A stretch of DNA of 64,000 nt from Tetrahymena elliotti 4EA (lineage: Eukaryota; Ciliophora; Oligohymenophorea; Hymenostomatida; Tetrahymenidae). This document shows, piece by piece, positions 25,579 through 37,112 of this stretch. Made by a program: the position numbers and the translations under genes. A model generated the notes under the pieces. The model was not told the origin of the DNA. It was given only the letters and a program-made list of their open reading frames with translations, and ran no database searches. Where the stretch lies: the NCBI GenBank assembly GCA_000231825.2, contig JH720309.1, positions 106,981 through 170,980 of the forward strand, given 5' to 3'. Position 1 is the stretch's first letter, and each line of letters begins with the position of its first letter.

Positions 25579-28500
25579 TCATTTTTTTTGATTTTGATTA
25601 ACACTAAAGTACCTTCTTTCTAAATCTTTTATTTTAAATTCATAGTTTTTTAATGATTTTTATTGTCTTTATTGGAGGGTTCCAAGAACAAACTGCTGGT
25701 ATTAGCTCTATTAATAATTAAAATTAATATAAAAATGAATGCAAATAAGTGTAATAAAATTTACCATTTTATTAGAATTATGACCAATATTTTCTTAAGA
25801 GCTCAAAGAATATGATTTAGTATTATGAATAGGTTTTTTTTCAATAGAATCAAGAATATCAAGTTCTTTTTATAGTTTTTGTTGATTATATTTTTGTATC
25901 CGTTCTAGCTAGTCTAACCTTTCTAGAATTCTTTTCCTTTCTTTTTGATTCTTTTATTATTCCTGTAACATAATGAAAGTAAGTAAATTGTAAATTAACT
26001 TAATATTAATTTTAATTTAAATGTTTACCAATAAGTCTTGTTGATTCAATTCAATAAATCCATTTTATATTTTGTATTCTTATCTACCTTTAATTCTAAT
26101 ATTTACAGGAGTAGGATTAATCGAATTTATTCCAATAAAATTATTTGGTTTTAAAGCACTGCTGTTCATATTATCAATTGAGCTCCTATTAACTAAACTT
26201 GAATTTTTTATATTTGAGCTATATTTTCCAAAATTAAGACTCCTGTCATTGCTATTTAAGTGAGAGAAAGGAATAGAAGCTCCTACTGAAAATTAAGATT
26301 TGACATTAACTCCCATAATTCTTTCAGAATTATTCTTAACTAAGAATTATGAAAAATTTCTTGTACTTTAACTTGAGTTGACCATGTGATTGTCATTTGA
26401 ACCAGAATTTGATATACTTGGAAAAGACTTCAATGGAGAGTCTATATCTTCAAATGACTTTATTTTTTAAGAGTTAGAAAAATGCGAACTATCCTTTTGC
26501 ATGCTTTCACGCATGTAAAGCTATTAAATTTCAGTCTTTAAATGTCTATTTTCTTCAATAAGTTGCTCCACTTACTTCAAAGAAACATGATCTCTCTTAA
26601 GCTTTTCATTCTCAGCTTACAATTTTAAAAATTTATTATGAATATCATTTACACTAGCTCCTTTTCTTCTAAGATTAAGAATCTCTTTTAAGTATAGTAT
26701 CTTTTCATTATCAAAAAACAAATTAATAAATTAAATAAATTACTGACTGAAAATTAATTAATTTATTCAGTCTATTATTTACTTCTTTTTGGAGCTTTTT
26801 AACAATTTCATCGTCTTTAGAATTTATTTGATTTGGTTTTATCGACATTGTAATCTAAATTAATAAAAACATAATCTTCAATGCATATTTATTTATATTA
26901 TTGATAAATTAATTAATTACATGTCTAGCTCTTTCTGCAAACTTCAATGTGCTCACAGTTTCATCTACATTTTCTATTGCAGGAGATATAGTTGCTACTA
27001 TATATGTAATTGTGTTTCCGACTAGACTTTCTTGCAAAATTCTTGTTAATTTTGATTCTCTGAAGGGGATAGGGAGCTTACTTTTGCTGCTTAGACTGTG
27101 AATAACCTTACCTAATTAATTACAAAGAATATTATTCAGGTATTAATTTTATAAAAAGCTTCAATCTAATTAAAAAGAATCAAATATTAATTTCTTTTAA
27201 TTATTTACCCAAAGTAGTCAAAGATAAATTTATATTTCTTAGCTCGTTTAAGTGGCCACCTGCCATCACTTCACTTTTATTTATTTTTTCAGAACCAGCT
27301 AGATCACAAAGATTGATTCTTGATCTCTATATTTCAAATGTAAATAAAATTAGAAAACATTTTAAACTTGTTTTTATTAGATTTTAAAGTAGAAACAAAT
27401 ATCTCCTCCCCTTATATATTTAATTGTTTTTCTTTACAAATATTTATTTTTAATTGAAAAAGTCCCAAAAAAAATCTAAACAGCTTTTTCTAAATATTTC
27501 TAATTATTTTCCTTCAGTTTTTAACTGTAAGTTCATATGTTTTTCATTCATTTATTTTATCATTGAATTTCTATTTGCAATAATTTTCAAAATTCCTCAA
27601 AAAAAACTCTTTTTTCAATTTATTTTTGAGTTTTTGGTGTTCAAAGGATTTTTAGTTTGTTCTGTTTTTTAAAGTACTTTTTTTTTCATTTATTAAATCA
27701 TTAAATTTCTATTTGTAAAATCTTCCCTCTCAAAATTCATTTTATTTATTCAAAATATCTTCAAAAAAACTCTCTTCTAAATTATATTTTTGGAATTAAA
27801 TTATTTTTAATTTGTTTATGTTTTTATTCAATTTCAAAAACAAATTGATAAATTTCTTCCTACTTGCTATCTATTTAATCATTCTTTCATATGAAAGATT
27901 TATTTTTCTTTATCGAAAATGTAAACTAAATCTCAATTGATTTTTTCTTCATTTATCTTATAATTTTTAACTGTAACCCATTTAGTTATTCTCTGATTGA
28001 TTTTATTTTGATGTATTTTTCTCATTTGATCTTTTGAAAAATTAACTTGTTCACTAAAATCATTCTCTTTTTAGATCTCTTTTTTGTATTATTTATTTTT
28101 AAATATTTATTCTTAAGCACACTCTTTATTTTGAAGCTTTTTGTTCAAAATGTTATTATATTTTTAAAATTTTTAAATAGCTTTTATATAGAATGAAGGA
28201 TTTATTGTTTTTAGAATAATTTAAGACTGGAATATTAAATTAATAGAGTTTTTAGAATAACAAAAAATACTTTGATATTTCCACCATCTTGCTGAGATTC
28301 ATCATAGGTCTCAATTATGAGTTAGAATATAGTGTGTGAACGACTGCTTTTAGCATTCATAGAAGTACTTCTTATAGTTCTGTTTCTTTCTCCTCTTTTC
28401 ATGAGTTAGAGAGTATCTATGTAGTGCTGAACTTAGTATTCTGACAAACCTTCAACAAATATACCATCTAGTTTGCTTTCATGAATCCCAAGGGGTTTAT

Positions 28501-29737
28501 TTAAGTTATTATCCTATTATTTTTATCAGTATAAAATAAATCATTTTTGGTTCTTTTACATTTTTCATGTTTGATTGATTTTTGTGGCTAAATTTTTAAT
28601 TTCTGATTTACTAACTCACCTCAATTATTTTTTGAGTTATTAACTGTTTAGATTAAGATTGGCCACTAAATAACTACCAAACAGATAAGCAAATAAACAA
28701 ACAAAATATGGAACTATTTTTGGTATAGATTAAAATGTAAAATAAATTACCTATAAAAGATCATATATTTTTTCATTGTAAATTTAAAGGAAAGAGCAGT
28801 AAATAGAAATACTTAGGTTGCTATTTTCTTTCTTTTTTTGTTCAACGCTATTAAAAAGATAATATATTGTTCTTGGAATTATTCCTGCAAAATTCTCATC
28901 ACTATCTAGTGACTCAAAAAATGTCTACTGCTTTTGGTTTCTCTCTTGCTTAATTGACATGTTTTCCCAATCACTGCCAAACATGGTATAAGTTTTACCT
29001 GATTGTTTTAATTTCAACAAACTCATTATTTTTAATACAACCAAAATAATAATTTATTTATTTGTTTGTTTGTTTGTTTCTTGCTTGCTTGATTGTAATG
29101 TAATTGATATTCCTAAAAACTCTACAAGTAAACAAACAAAATATATCTTTGAAAATTACTTAGATAGTAAACTAATAAAAAAGTAATTAAATACCTGAAC
29201 TAGTTTGACCATATGCAAATATAGTGAAGTTGTATCCATCGAGTACTTGAGATATTGGATTTTAAAATTCTTAAAATACTTCTTACTGAGTATTCTCAGA
29301 TACAAATGCTTTATCAAATTTTGTCTAAATACAATAATTCCCTTCATTTAGCATCAGTAAATTATCCTATTAAAAAAAATCATCATCAATTTTATATCGC
29401 CAAATCAAAAAACGAGCTCTAAAATTGCTAAATGCTAAATGCTCCTGATTCATTTAATTCTTACTTGCTTGCTGATTTGAATAGAGCTTTCCTAAGAACC
29501 CTCACTAGTCAGTAAAGGACGAGATCTAATAAATACTTTAACTTTAGAATCAGTTGATAAAGATGGATTAGTAGAAACGCTTGAATCTATTAATGATGTA
29601 TTCTATAACCTACTTGAATTCTCCTTTTTTTACAACTGAGGAGTAGCCTTCCTTAAAGGAGAAGCTTTCTCCTCATCCTACTCATTTGAAGTATTTATTG
29701 CTATTGAATTTAACTACTTTTTAATATTGCTTCTCAT
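25579..29737 (-). CDS. Kinesin with N-terminal motor domain
   Basis: Ten exons join in phase (771 aa): 29465-29737, 29195-29366, 28751-28998, 28271-28513, 27209-27326, 26921-27111, 26783-26854, 26029-26700, 25765-25962, 25579-25707. After about 75 residues of Ser/Lys-rich leader comes the motor: KVKVFIRSRPL, LDGYNFTIFAYGQTSSGKTY (P-loop), MNAKSSRSHTIF (switch I), NLCDLAGSE (switch II), NINLSLTTLGKVIHSL, and PFRESKLTRILQESLVGNT. The neck follows at KFAERARH. The rest has coiled-coil stretches (LKQVEQLIEENRHLK, LERLDQLERIQK) and Ser/Asn-rich linkers. All catalytic motifs are present, so it should be an active microtubule motor. The position of the motor predicts plus-end motion. I cannot assign a subfamily. 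The first ATG with a full leader was chosen as start. Confidence 0.9.
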
Positions 29738-30723
29738 TTATTTGTTATTGCTAAATTCCAATTTAATTGCTATTTTACTTGTATTATCTATTTATTTATT
29801 ATTGATGAAAATTCTAAATAAAGCTAACTATTGATGCTTTTGCAAAACCAAATAGTTCTATTAATTAGTATTATCGATTGAATACTTACTTGCTTAATTA
29901 ATAATCAGTCCTTTGGCCTAAATTTGATTTTTTTATTACTATTTTTTTCTTTTGTTTATAAATTTTTATTAATTATTGATGATTTATTAAGTAATTTATT
30001 CTTTTAATTAATTACCATTTCTTCTCCTTCATTCACACAGACAGATTCATTCTATTGAATATTACTTTATATTAACAATTAATTTTCTAATCAATTTCCA
30101 AACACATTGAAATCAAACATCAGTCAATCAGCCAGTAAATTAATCAATGCCGTCTTATATATGAATTATTATTTGTATTTAGCTAGATCTATCTCATCTA
30201 AATTACACAAATTTATTAATTTGCATCATCTTCTTGATAATTATTTTTAAAATTATGAATTAACTGAATTGCTTTCAGTCAGCCAAATATTACTATCTAT
30301 TTTAATATTTTAAATAGAATAAAAAGTGAAACTTAGCTTACTCATATTTATTTAATTAAAAAAATGATTCTTAATCAGGGATTGATGCTTCTTAAAACTG
30401 GCTCTTTGTCCATGATTTTTAAAAGTTATGTGAACCTCGAGGATTTTGGCAAGAAAAAAAAAATTTATTAAAGCCCACCGCCCTTGATGAAAAATTGACA
30501 CATTTGCACATAGAAATGACAGCATGAAATAGAGAGAGTGACAAATCATTACAAAAATTTATTTCAAATTAAATGCTGTAATCAAACTTACTTTGATATT
30601 GAATTTTTTAATTAAAAATATTTGGCTTTTGCCTACTTTTTGCAAATCATTCACCCATTATATATATCATTATTAATTCATTTTGTAATTTGCAATAATT
30701 TGAATTAAAAAATTAATCTAATA

Positions 30724-30805
30724 CTCTAATCTCTAAACTTTAACTCTTTCCCTTCCGTAAAAATAGTGTTTCAATATTAATTATGTATTTTTGAATGGAT
30801 CAATA
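30724..30805. repeat. 82-nt direct repeat, copy A
   Basis: It matches 31029-31110 over its full length with only a few differences. Both copies carry CTTCCGTAAAAATAGTGTTT. The copies are 305 nt apart. It is non-coding. Confidence 0.85.
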
Positions 30806-31028
30806 AATGAATACATTAATTTACAAGTAATAACTGACTAATTTAGATTTTTTACTTGATATTAGTTTGGTTAATTCATTCATTTTTATTTGTTCTTTTC
30901 AGATTTTATTACATTTTTCTGTCTTTTTCTTTCTTTTAAATATTTCTTTATTCAATTTTTATTTTTAAAAGTGATAATAAGATTGGTAACATGGGTGCCT
31001 AAGGATTAGGATCTGAATTATCAAAATG

Positions 31029-31110
31029 CTCTAATCTCTAAACTTTGAATCTTTCTCTTCCGTAAAAATAGTGTTTCAATATTAATTATGCATTTTTGAA
31101 TGAATCAATA
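31029..31110. repeat. 82-nt direct repeat, copy B
   Basis: Second copy of the repeat at 30724-30805. Immediately after it the sequence turns to an unusual CCCCCTAGG patch near 31137-31145. Confidence 0.85.
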
Positions 31111-32759
31111 ATACTGTAAATCCTCATATATTAAGGACCCCCTAGGTCAGTTTAAATTTTTAAAAAGTACCTTAACAATTTTTTTAAAAATTTTGTAATA
31201 AGTATTTTGTTTCTACTAGATACATACATACACGTATTTACTCTATTTATTTTGTTAATTTAAAGTAGTAAGCTTAAATTAATACAATTTATTTTCTCTA
31301 TTATTTCTGTAAAGTTTCATAAAATAATTCTTTCTTTTATAAAAATATTTAAAGCAAATTAAAATTGAGAATTAATAAAGACTATTTTTAATGCATTTTT
31401 GAGTTTAAACAAATCAGAAAAAAATATCTACAAAAATAAGTTGCTTAAACTTCAACAAATTGCTTATTTTTACTATTTGACATTGTTACTTAGTATAGTA
31501 TATTATAAAAGCAATCTCTAATATTAGTGTAGAATAAAGGTAGGAAAGATATTTGCTTTGTTTATTTTAATTGTTTCTTAAGTATCTAAATTTTTGTATT
31601 CACTTAAATATCATAATTGCTTTCCAATAAAATACTTATTTATAGCCTAAAAAAATAAGGATTGTATTTTTTTAAAATTATTTACAATATAAATTGCATA
31701 GTTTTAAATAAATCACATTATTTTAAATATAAATAAGTTAAAGTATTTTATCTGATATTCATAATCTTTAAGCTCTTTCATAAGATACATACATACACAC
31801 TTTAACAATTAGTTTTTTATCTCTGTAAACTAGAAAAACTTTGACAAAATTAAATTTTGGGAATAAAAATGAAAGTGTTTTTAAAGTGCAAGAAAATAAA
31901 TATCTTTATTTAAAGCCTACCATTTTATTGCTTTTTTCAGAATTAACTGTGAAAAATGAATAGCTTTGATATAGATATTAATTTACCTAAAACTAATTTT
32001 GGTTTTTGGTTTTCTTTCCTTTTTTAATTATTCTCTTCCTGTTCAAGATAGAAAATTATTGAAATTTAATTGGCTTATGAAAATAAAAATGAATTACTAG
32101 TATTTACCAAAAATAAATAAACTTGTTTTAATAAATTTAATTTAAAAATTTTTTTAATGTACAGCACTCTTTTTGGAAAGTAAATTTTTATTATTAAATA
32201 TTTTTACTATTATTTTTAAACTCATAAAAACCTAGATAAATTGTAAATAGCGAAATTTATTCATATCATTTTAACACTCTTACCTCTTAACTAGGAAATC
32301 ATTCGTTTTATGGTATTTAAAATAATTTCTTGATATTTGACTTAATATGATTTAAAATTTATTTAATCAAGCTAATTTCAAAGTTTTGCTTCTTCTATTA
32401 TTTTGCCAAGATTTGCTTTTGTGTTTCTATTTGCTTGTTATGAATTAGTATGATGTTTTTATTATTCTGTCATTTTGTTCTGTATTGATTGTTATTTCAA
32501 TGATAATACGTTGGTAGGAAGGTGATAAATGATCTCATTTTTTATGTGTATTTTCTTAATTTTAATATAAGAATATTTTATATTCAAATTATTATTCTAA
32601 TTTCTAAAAATTTATTATTCTAATTTCTAATTCTGAAATTTTATTAAATATTTTACCAGATTTTGAAAAAAAATAGACGAATAAAAACTTAAGGAATATT
32701 GTATATTAATTAAATAAAAATAATTTGTTTAATAAAAAAGTATTGAAAAATATAAAAAA

Positions 32760-35077
32760 ATGGAATAAATTAGCTAAAACCTTGAAGGATCTTTAGAAGC
32801 TAAAAACAGGCTTGCTTCCCACATTGAAAAAAGGGAAAAAGTAAAAGAGATGTATAGAAATAAGGGTGTCCAAATGCTTGATAAGCCTGAATTAGTTTGT
32901 AAAAGATTTTTAAATTTTTTTTTACAATAAAATATTGTTATAGTTACTTATTCTATTACTTATTACTATTAAAATAACTCATAAAAATAGTTACAAAAAT
33001 CAAACTATCAATTAATTAATTTACTATATATTTTCATGTTAAAATCAAATAAAATTCTCTTAATAAATAAAAGTTTCGAATATCTAAGAACCTAAGTTGA
33101 AACCTTAGTAATCGTTGATTTATTAGGCTATGAAAAATGAATTAATTTAAAAAGACTACTCTGATTTTAGGTTTTTAGGGCAAGGATAGTAAGGATTAGT
33201 TTTGTTAGCAAAAGATTCAAAAACTAACATGAGATATGCTATCAAAGGTGTTTAAGTTAGAGATCATCAAGGAAATCTTGACGAAAATCTTAATAATTAA
33301 GTGAAGCAAGAAGTTGATATACTCAAAAAATGTAGAGATTCTCCTTATGTAGTGAGTTTTTTAAATTCATTTGAAGGATAATAATTTAGCTTCTTAGTTC
33401 TTGCTGAGTGTTAGGGTAAAGAATAAAAACTTACTCAATTAACTTGATTTAAACTTTTTAATTCATCATATAATAATATAAAAAGGAACTCTCACTGAAA
33501 TCTTAGAAAGTAGTGAAAACAAAAGACTGAATGAAATATCTGCAATAAAATATGCTAAAGACATTGCTGAAGGTCTTTACTATATTCATTCTAAGAACTG
33601 CCTTGTTAATGATCTGAAAATGGACAATATCTTAATAGATTACAATGGAAATGCTGTTATTTGTAAATAATTACTTTCTCAAAGCAATATCGAAATTCAA
33701 AAAAATAAAACAGCTGATTTTGGGTTCGCAGATCATCTAAAAAATAAATCTGGTTATGCTATCAATTAATATGTATAAACACTTCTAATTACCCTTCTCA
33801 TTAGATATTCAAATAATACTAAAAATTTAAGATGGGAAATATCTTGTATCAAGCACCAGAGTGTTCTGATCCAGCTGATCCAATTATAGGTAAGGTTTAT
33901 TATGAAGAATATTAAAAACTAGGTGTTAAAGTGACTAGAGAACCAAGCAACAGAGTAAATGCTTAGTTTAAATTAATTAACATCATCTGATAATATTATT
34001 TTTATTTATTTAATTAGAGCGAAGCATTTTCTTTAGGTAATAAAAGAAAAAAATTAACTCTTTTACTTAGAATTATTTTTAAATAGGATATCTAATTTAT
34101 GCGCTAGTTTAAGGAGTAAATTGTAATTTAACACTTAATAAGCATAAACCATTGAACTATGATAATGAATTTAAAAATTTTCTTTATCACTAATGGATTT
34201 AATAAATTATTGATGGACTAACAAACTATATTCCTAGAAATAGATTGTCAATTAAAGAGGCTCTGATTATTTTAAAAGGTATTATTTCTTTTGAATTTTA
34301 GTTAGATGACATGCTTATTGAGATGATAGATGAAAACACATAACAGTTCACTAGTTCACTCAAAAAAGAAATTGAGTTTGTTTAAGAGTTATCAAATAAG
34401 TTCTATCCAATTATGTACTTGATATCATAAAATCTAGTATTTTATTTAACTTTTTAATAAAGTAAAAACTAGTAGAATTTGATTCAAGAGCTGAAAGAAG
34501 ACCATCAAAAAATAAAATATGTTGCTAAAAATTTTTTTTACTGAAAATATTTTTAACTTACCTAAAATATTTCATAAAATAGGAAGAAAAAATAGCTGAA
34601 TTATTGTCAATTAACCTTCGACTTAAATAAACAATCAGTGAATAAGAAGAAACAATATACATTTTGTTAGAATAATTATAAAAGAATTAGAATTAATCAA
34701 TTAATCTACCCTAGAAAACAAAGGACATAAACTAGAAGCAAACTGCATTAGAAGAAATTAAAAAATAAGAAAAGAAAGACGAATAACCCTAAAATAAAAG
34801 CAAACTGTAATTAAAAAATTTGTTTCAAAAAGAAACCAATACAAATATTATTTAAAAATAGGTATTTACTTTTCTTCGAAATTCAAAAAATTAACTAGTT
34901 TTAATTTAATAATATAAAAGAATGTAAATCAATTTGAAAAATTATTTATTCAATCAAAATTTACAATATTTAAAACCTAAATAATTCGCACAATATAGTA
35001 AAATCCTTCAAGAGTAAGAGTAGAGCATTAAATACTTTTTTTAGATATATCACAGCTCAAACATTCTTCTCTAATGA
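32760..35077 (+). CDS. Atypical protein kinase with coiled-coil tail
   Basis: Eight exons join in phase (595 aa): 32760-32898, 33074-33415, 33486-33662, 33714-33772, 33832-33954, 34018-34036, 34087-34520, 34583-35077. Kinase motifs: glycine loop FLGQGQQGLVLLA, MRYAIKG (ATP-site Lys), EVDILKKC (helix C Glu), catalytic loop NCLVNDLKMDNIL, DFGFAD, and YQAPE. The HRD triad is VND: the catalytic Asp is kept but His and Arg are lost, so activation-loop phosphorylation control should differ or activity may be weak. A Gln/Lys/Glu-rich coiled coil follows (EEKIAELLSINLRLKQ). The final exon is open to TGA 35075-35077, but GT at 34862 followed by AG at 34919-34920 could be an intron leading into the micro-exon series, so the C-terminus is uncertain. 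One exon (34018-34036) is only 19 nt. Confidence 0.82.
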
Positions 35078-35149
35078 TTTTTTTTTTTTTTTAAATTATC
35101 TAACCTAACTTACTTTATCATACAAAAAATATTTAAATTGTAATAAAAG

Positions 35150-37112
35150 GAAGTAAATAAATAACTTTAAACTAATGATCACCAACCAATTTCAAAATTC
35201 TTTTAGAGGGTCAAATATTTTTCTTTAAAATGATTTTATTCTAATATTTCTCGAATATAGATTGTAATATTTGGTAATTTCCTAAAAACTTACAACTAAA
35301 TCAACTTTTATGTTCAAAATAGTATGTAATCTTAATCATAAAATCCTCAAATTAACTTTCGCTTTAAAAATAGCTAGTAATTAATTAAAATTTTTGAATT
35401 ATTTTTTTGAGAAAATGCTTAATTAACTCTCAAATTAAAAATAGAAGGTAATAATAATATATCTTAAAATTCCTTTAGATGAGAGAGAGATAAATTTAAT
35501 TTCATATTCAAAAAAGAACGTAATTATATTTTAGAATCATGTTTAATGAGAAAGTGCTGAATTAACTTTCATTTTATATAATATAGCTTGTAAGAAATTA
35601 ACATTTTATAATGATTTTTAATTAGAAGATAATCAATTTTCATGCTCAAAATAGTTGGTAATTAATTAATTAATTGCAATTTTAGTAAGATTTTTGAAGA
35701 AAAAATGTTTAATTAATTAATTTTCATATTCAAAATAGCTAGTAATAAATTAATATTTTAGAATGATTTTTGAGATGAGAGATGAGAAAATGTTGAATTG
35801 ATTTTCATATTTAAAATAGCCAGTAATTAATAGTTAAGAATGATTGAAGAGGATTCTAATTTAACTTTTATATTTCAAAATAGGAAGTAATTAATTAAAA
35901 TGCTAGAATGATTTTTAATGAAGCTGAATTAAACTCTAAACAGTGGGTAAACTTTAATATTTTAGAATGATTTTTGATAAAAAAAATACTAATTTCATAT
36001 TTAAAATAGGATGTAATTAATATTAATAGTGATTTTGATGAGTTTATGCAGAATTAATTTTGATATTCAAAATAGGGAGTAATTAATTAATACTTTAGAA
36101 TAACTTTTAAAGAAAAAAATCTGAATTAATTTTCATATTTAAAATAGGAGGTTATTAATTAAAATTTTGAAGAAAATTGTGAATCAACAAACTAATTTTT
36201 TTATTCAAAATAGCTAGTAACTAATTAATATTTTAGAATAATTTTTATAAAAAATACTGAATTAACTTAGCTAACTAACTTTCTTATTCGAAATAGCGCG
36301 TAGATAATTAGCATTTTAGATTTATTTTTGATGCCAAAATGAAAAACTAATATTCTCATTTAATTTAGAGTGTAAAATTTTTACTAGAAGAGGGTGAATA
36401 AAATAATATATTTGAAAACAGATTGTAATAATTATTTTGAATGACAATTTATGAATATTTATTTAAATAATCAAACAGAGAGTAAATTTATTTCAAAACT
36501 TTTTTTATTCATAATTAATTTAATTTGTTAAGTTCTTATGAGAGAGTGTAAAAAATTTATCAAAATTGACTATTGAGAGTGAATTATACAATAATTTGAA
36601 TAGAATGTAAATATTCAATTTTGATTATGAAATCTCATTGAAATATAATTCTTTTTTGCTTCATAGTGGGTAAAATTTATTAATAATTATTTTTAATTTT
36701 AATTATTGATTTAAATTTAATTTAAATTTAGATTGTAAGTTTCTATACTTAATTAGCAAATAAACTCATAATAATTTTAACTAGAATGTAAATACAATTT
36801 TAATACAAAATAATCATGGGATCATTCAAATTAAAACAGCAAGTAAATATTATACCTGAATAAAAGAAGATAAATTAAAATAAATAACTATATCAGACCG
36901 TATTTTCAGAATGTCTATATTGCAAGAGATTAAATAATTTATTATTAAAAGCGAAGATTGGTAAAATAGCATAGAATAAATTTAGCAGGCATAAAAAAAT
37001 TAATTAATTAATCCATTATAATAGGGAGTAATTAAGTTAGTTTATTGATTTTCAAAAGTTTAAAATTAAATTTTAATAATTTATTTAACAAAAATTAAAT
37101 TAAATTGAAAAA
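35150..37112 (+). other. Micro-exon map, part 1
   Basis: First bases of 3-nt exons: 35150, 35207 (weak GTC donor), 35261, 35323, 35374, 35445, 35517, 35587, 35655, 35739, 35820, 35884, 35944, 36010, 36076, 36148 (GTT donor), 36214, 36297, 36369, 36422, 36479, 36545, 36604, 36667, 36732, 36785, 36840, 36897, 37025. One 9-nt exon is at 36952-36960. Possible earlier members inside the kinase 3' end: 34921 (3 nt) and 34999-35013 (15 nt), both with proper AG and GTAA borders and in the same frame. Rejected sites within this span gave introns of 25 nt or less (36391) or competed with a better-spaced site (36910). Confidence 0.65.

Larger units (their letters stand above)
29738..32759. other. Long intergenic region with a direct repeat
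   Basis: Divergent promoters of the kinesin and kinase genes should lie here. It contains an 82-nt direct repeat (30724-30805, 31029-31110) and a less AT-rich patch at about 30370-30550 that may be a decayed coding fragment. Nothing else is recognised. Confidence 0.55.

Noticed and set aside
36391..36393. Extra micro-exon AGG with GTGAAT donor
   Set aside because: It would need a 19-nt intron, much shorter than any other here; the next site gives a 50-nt intron.
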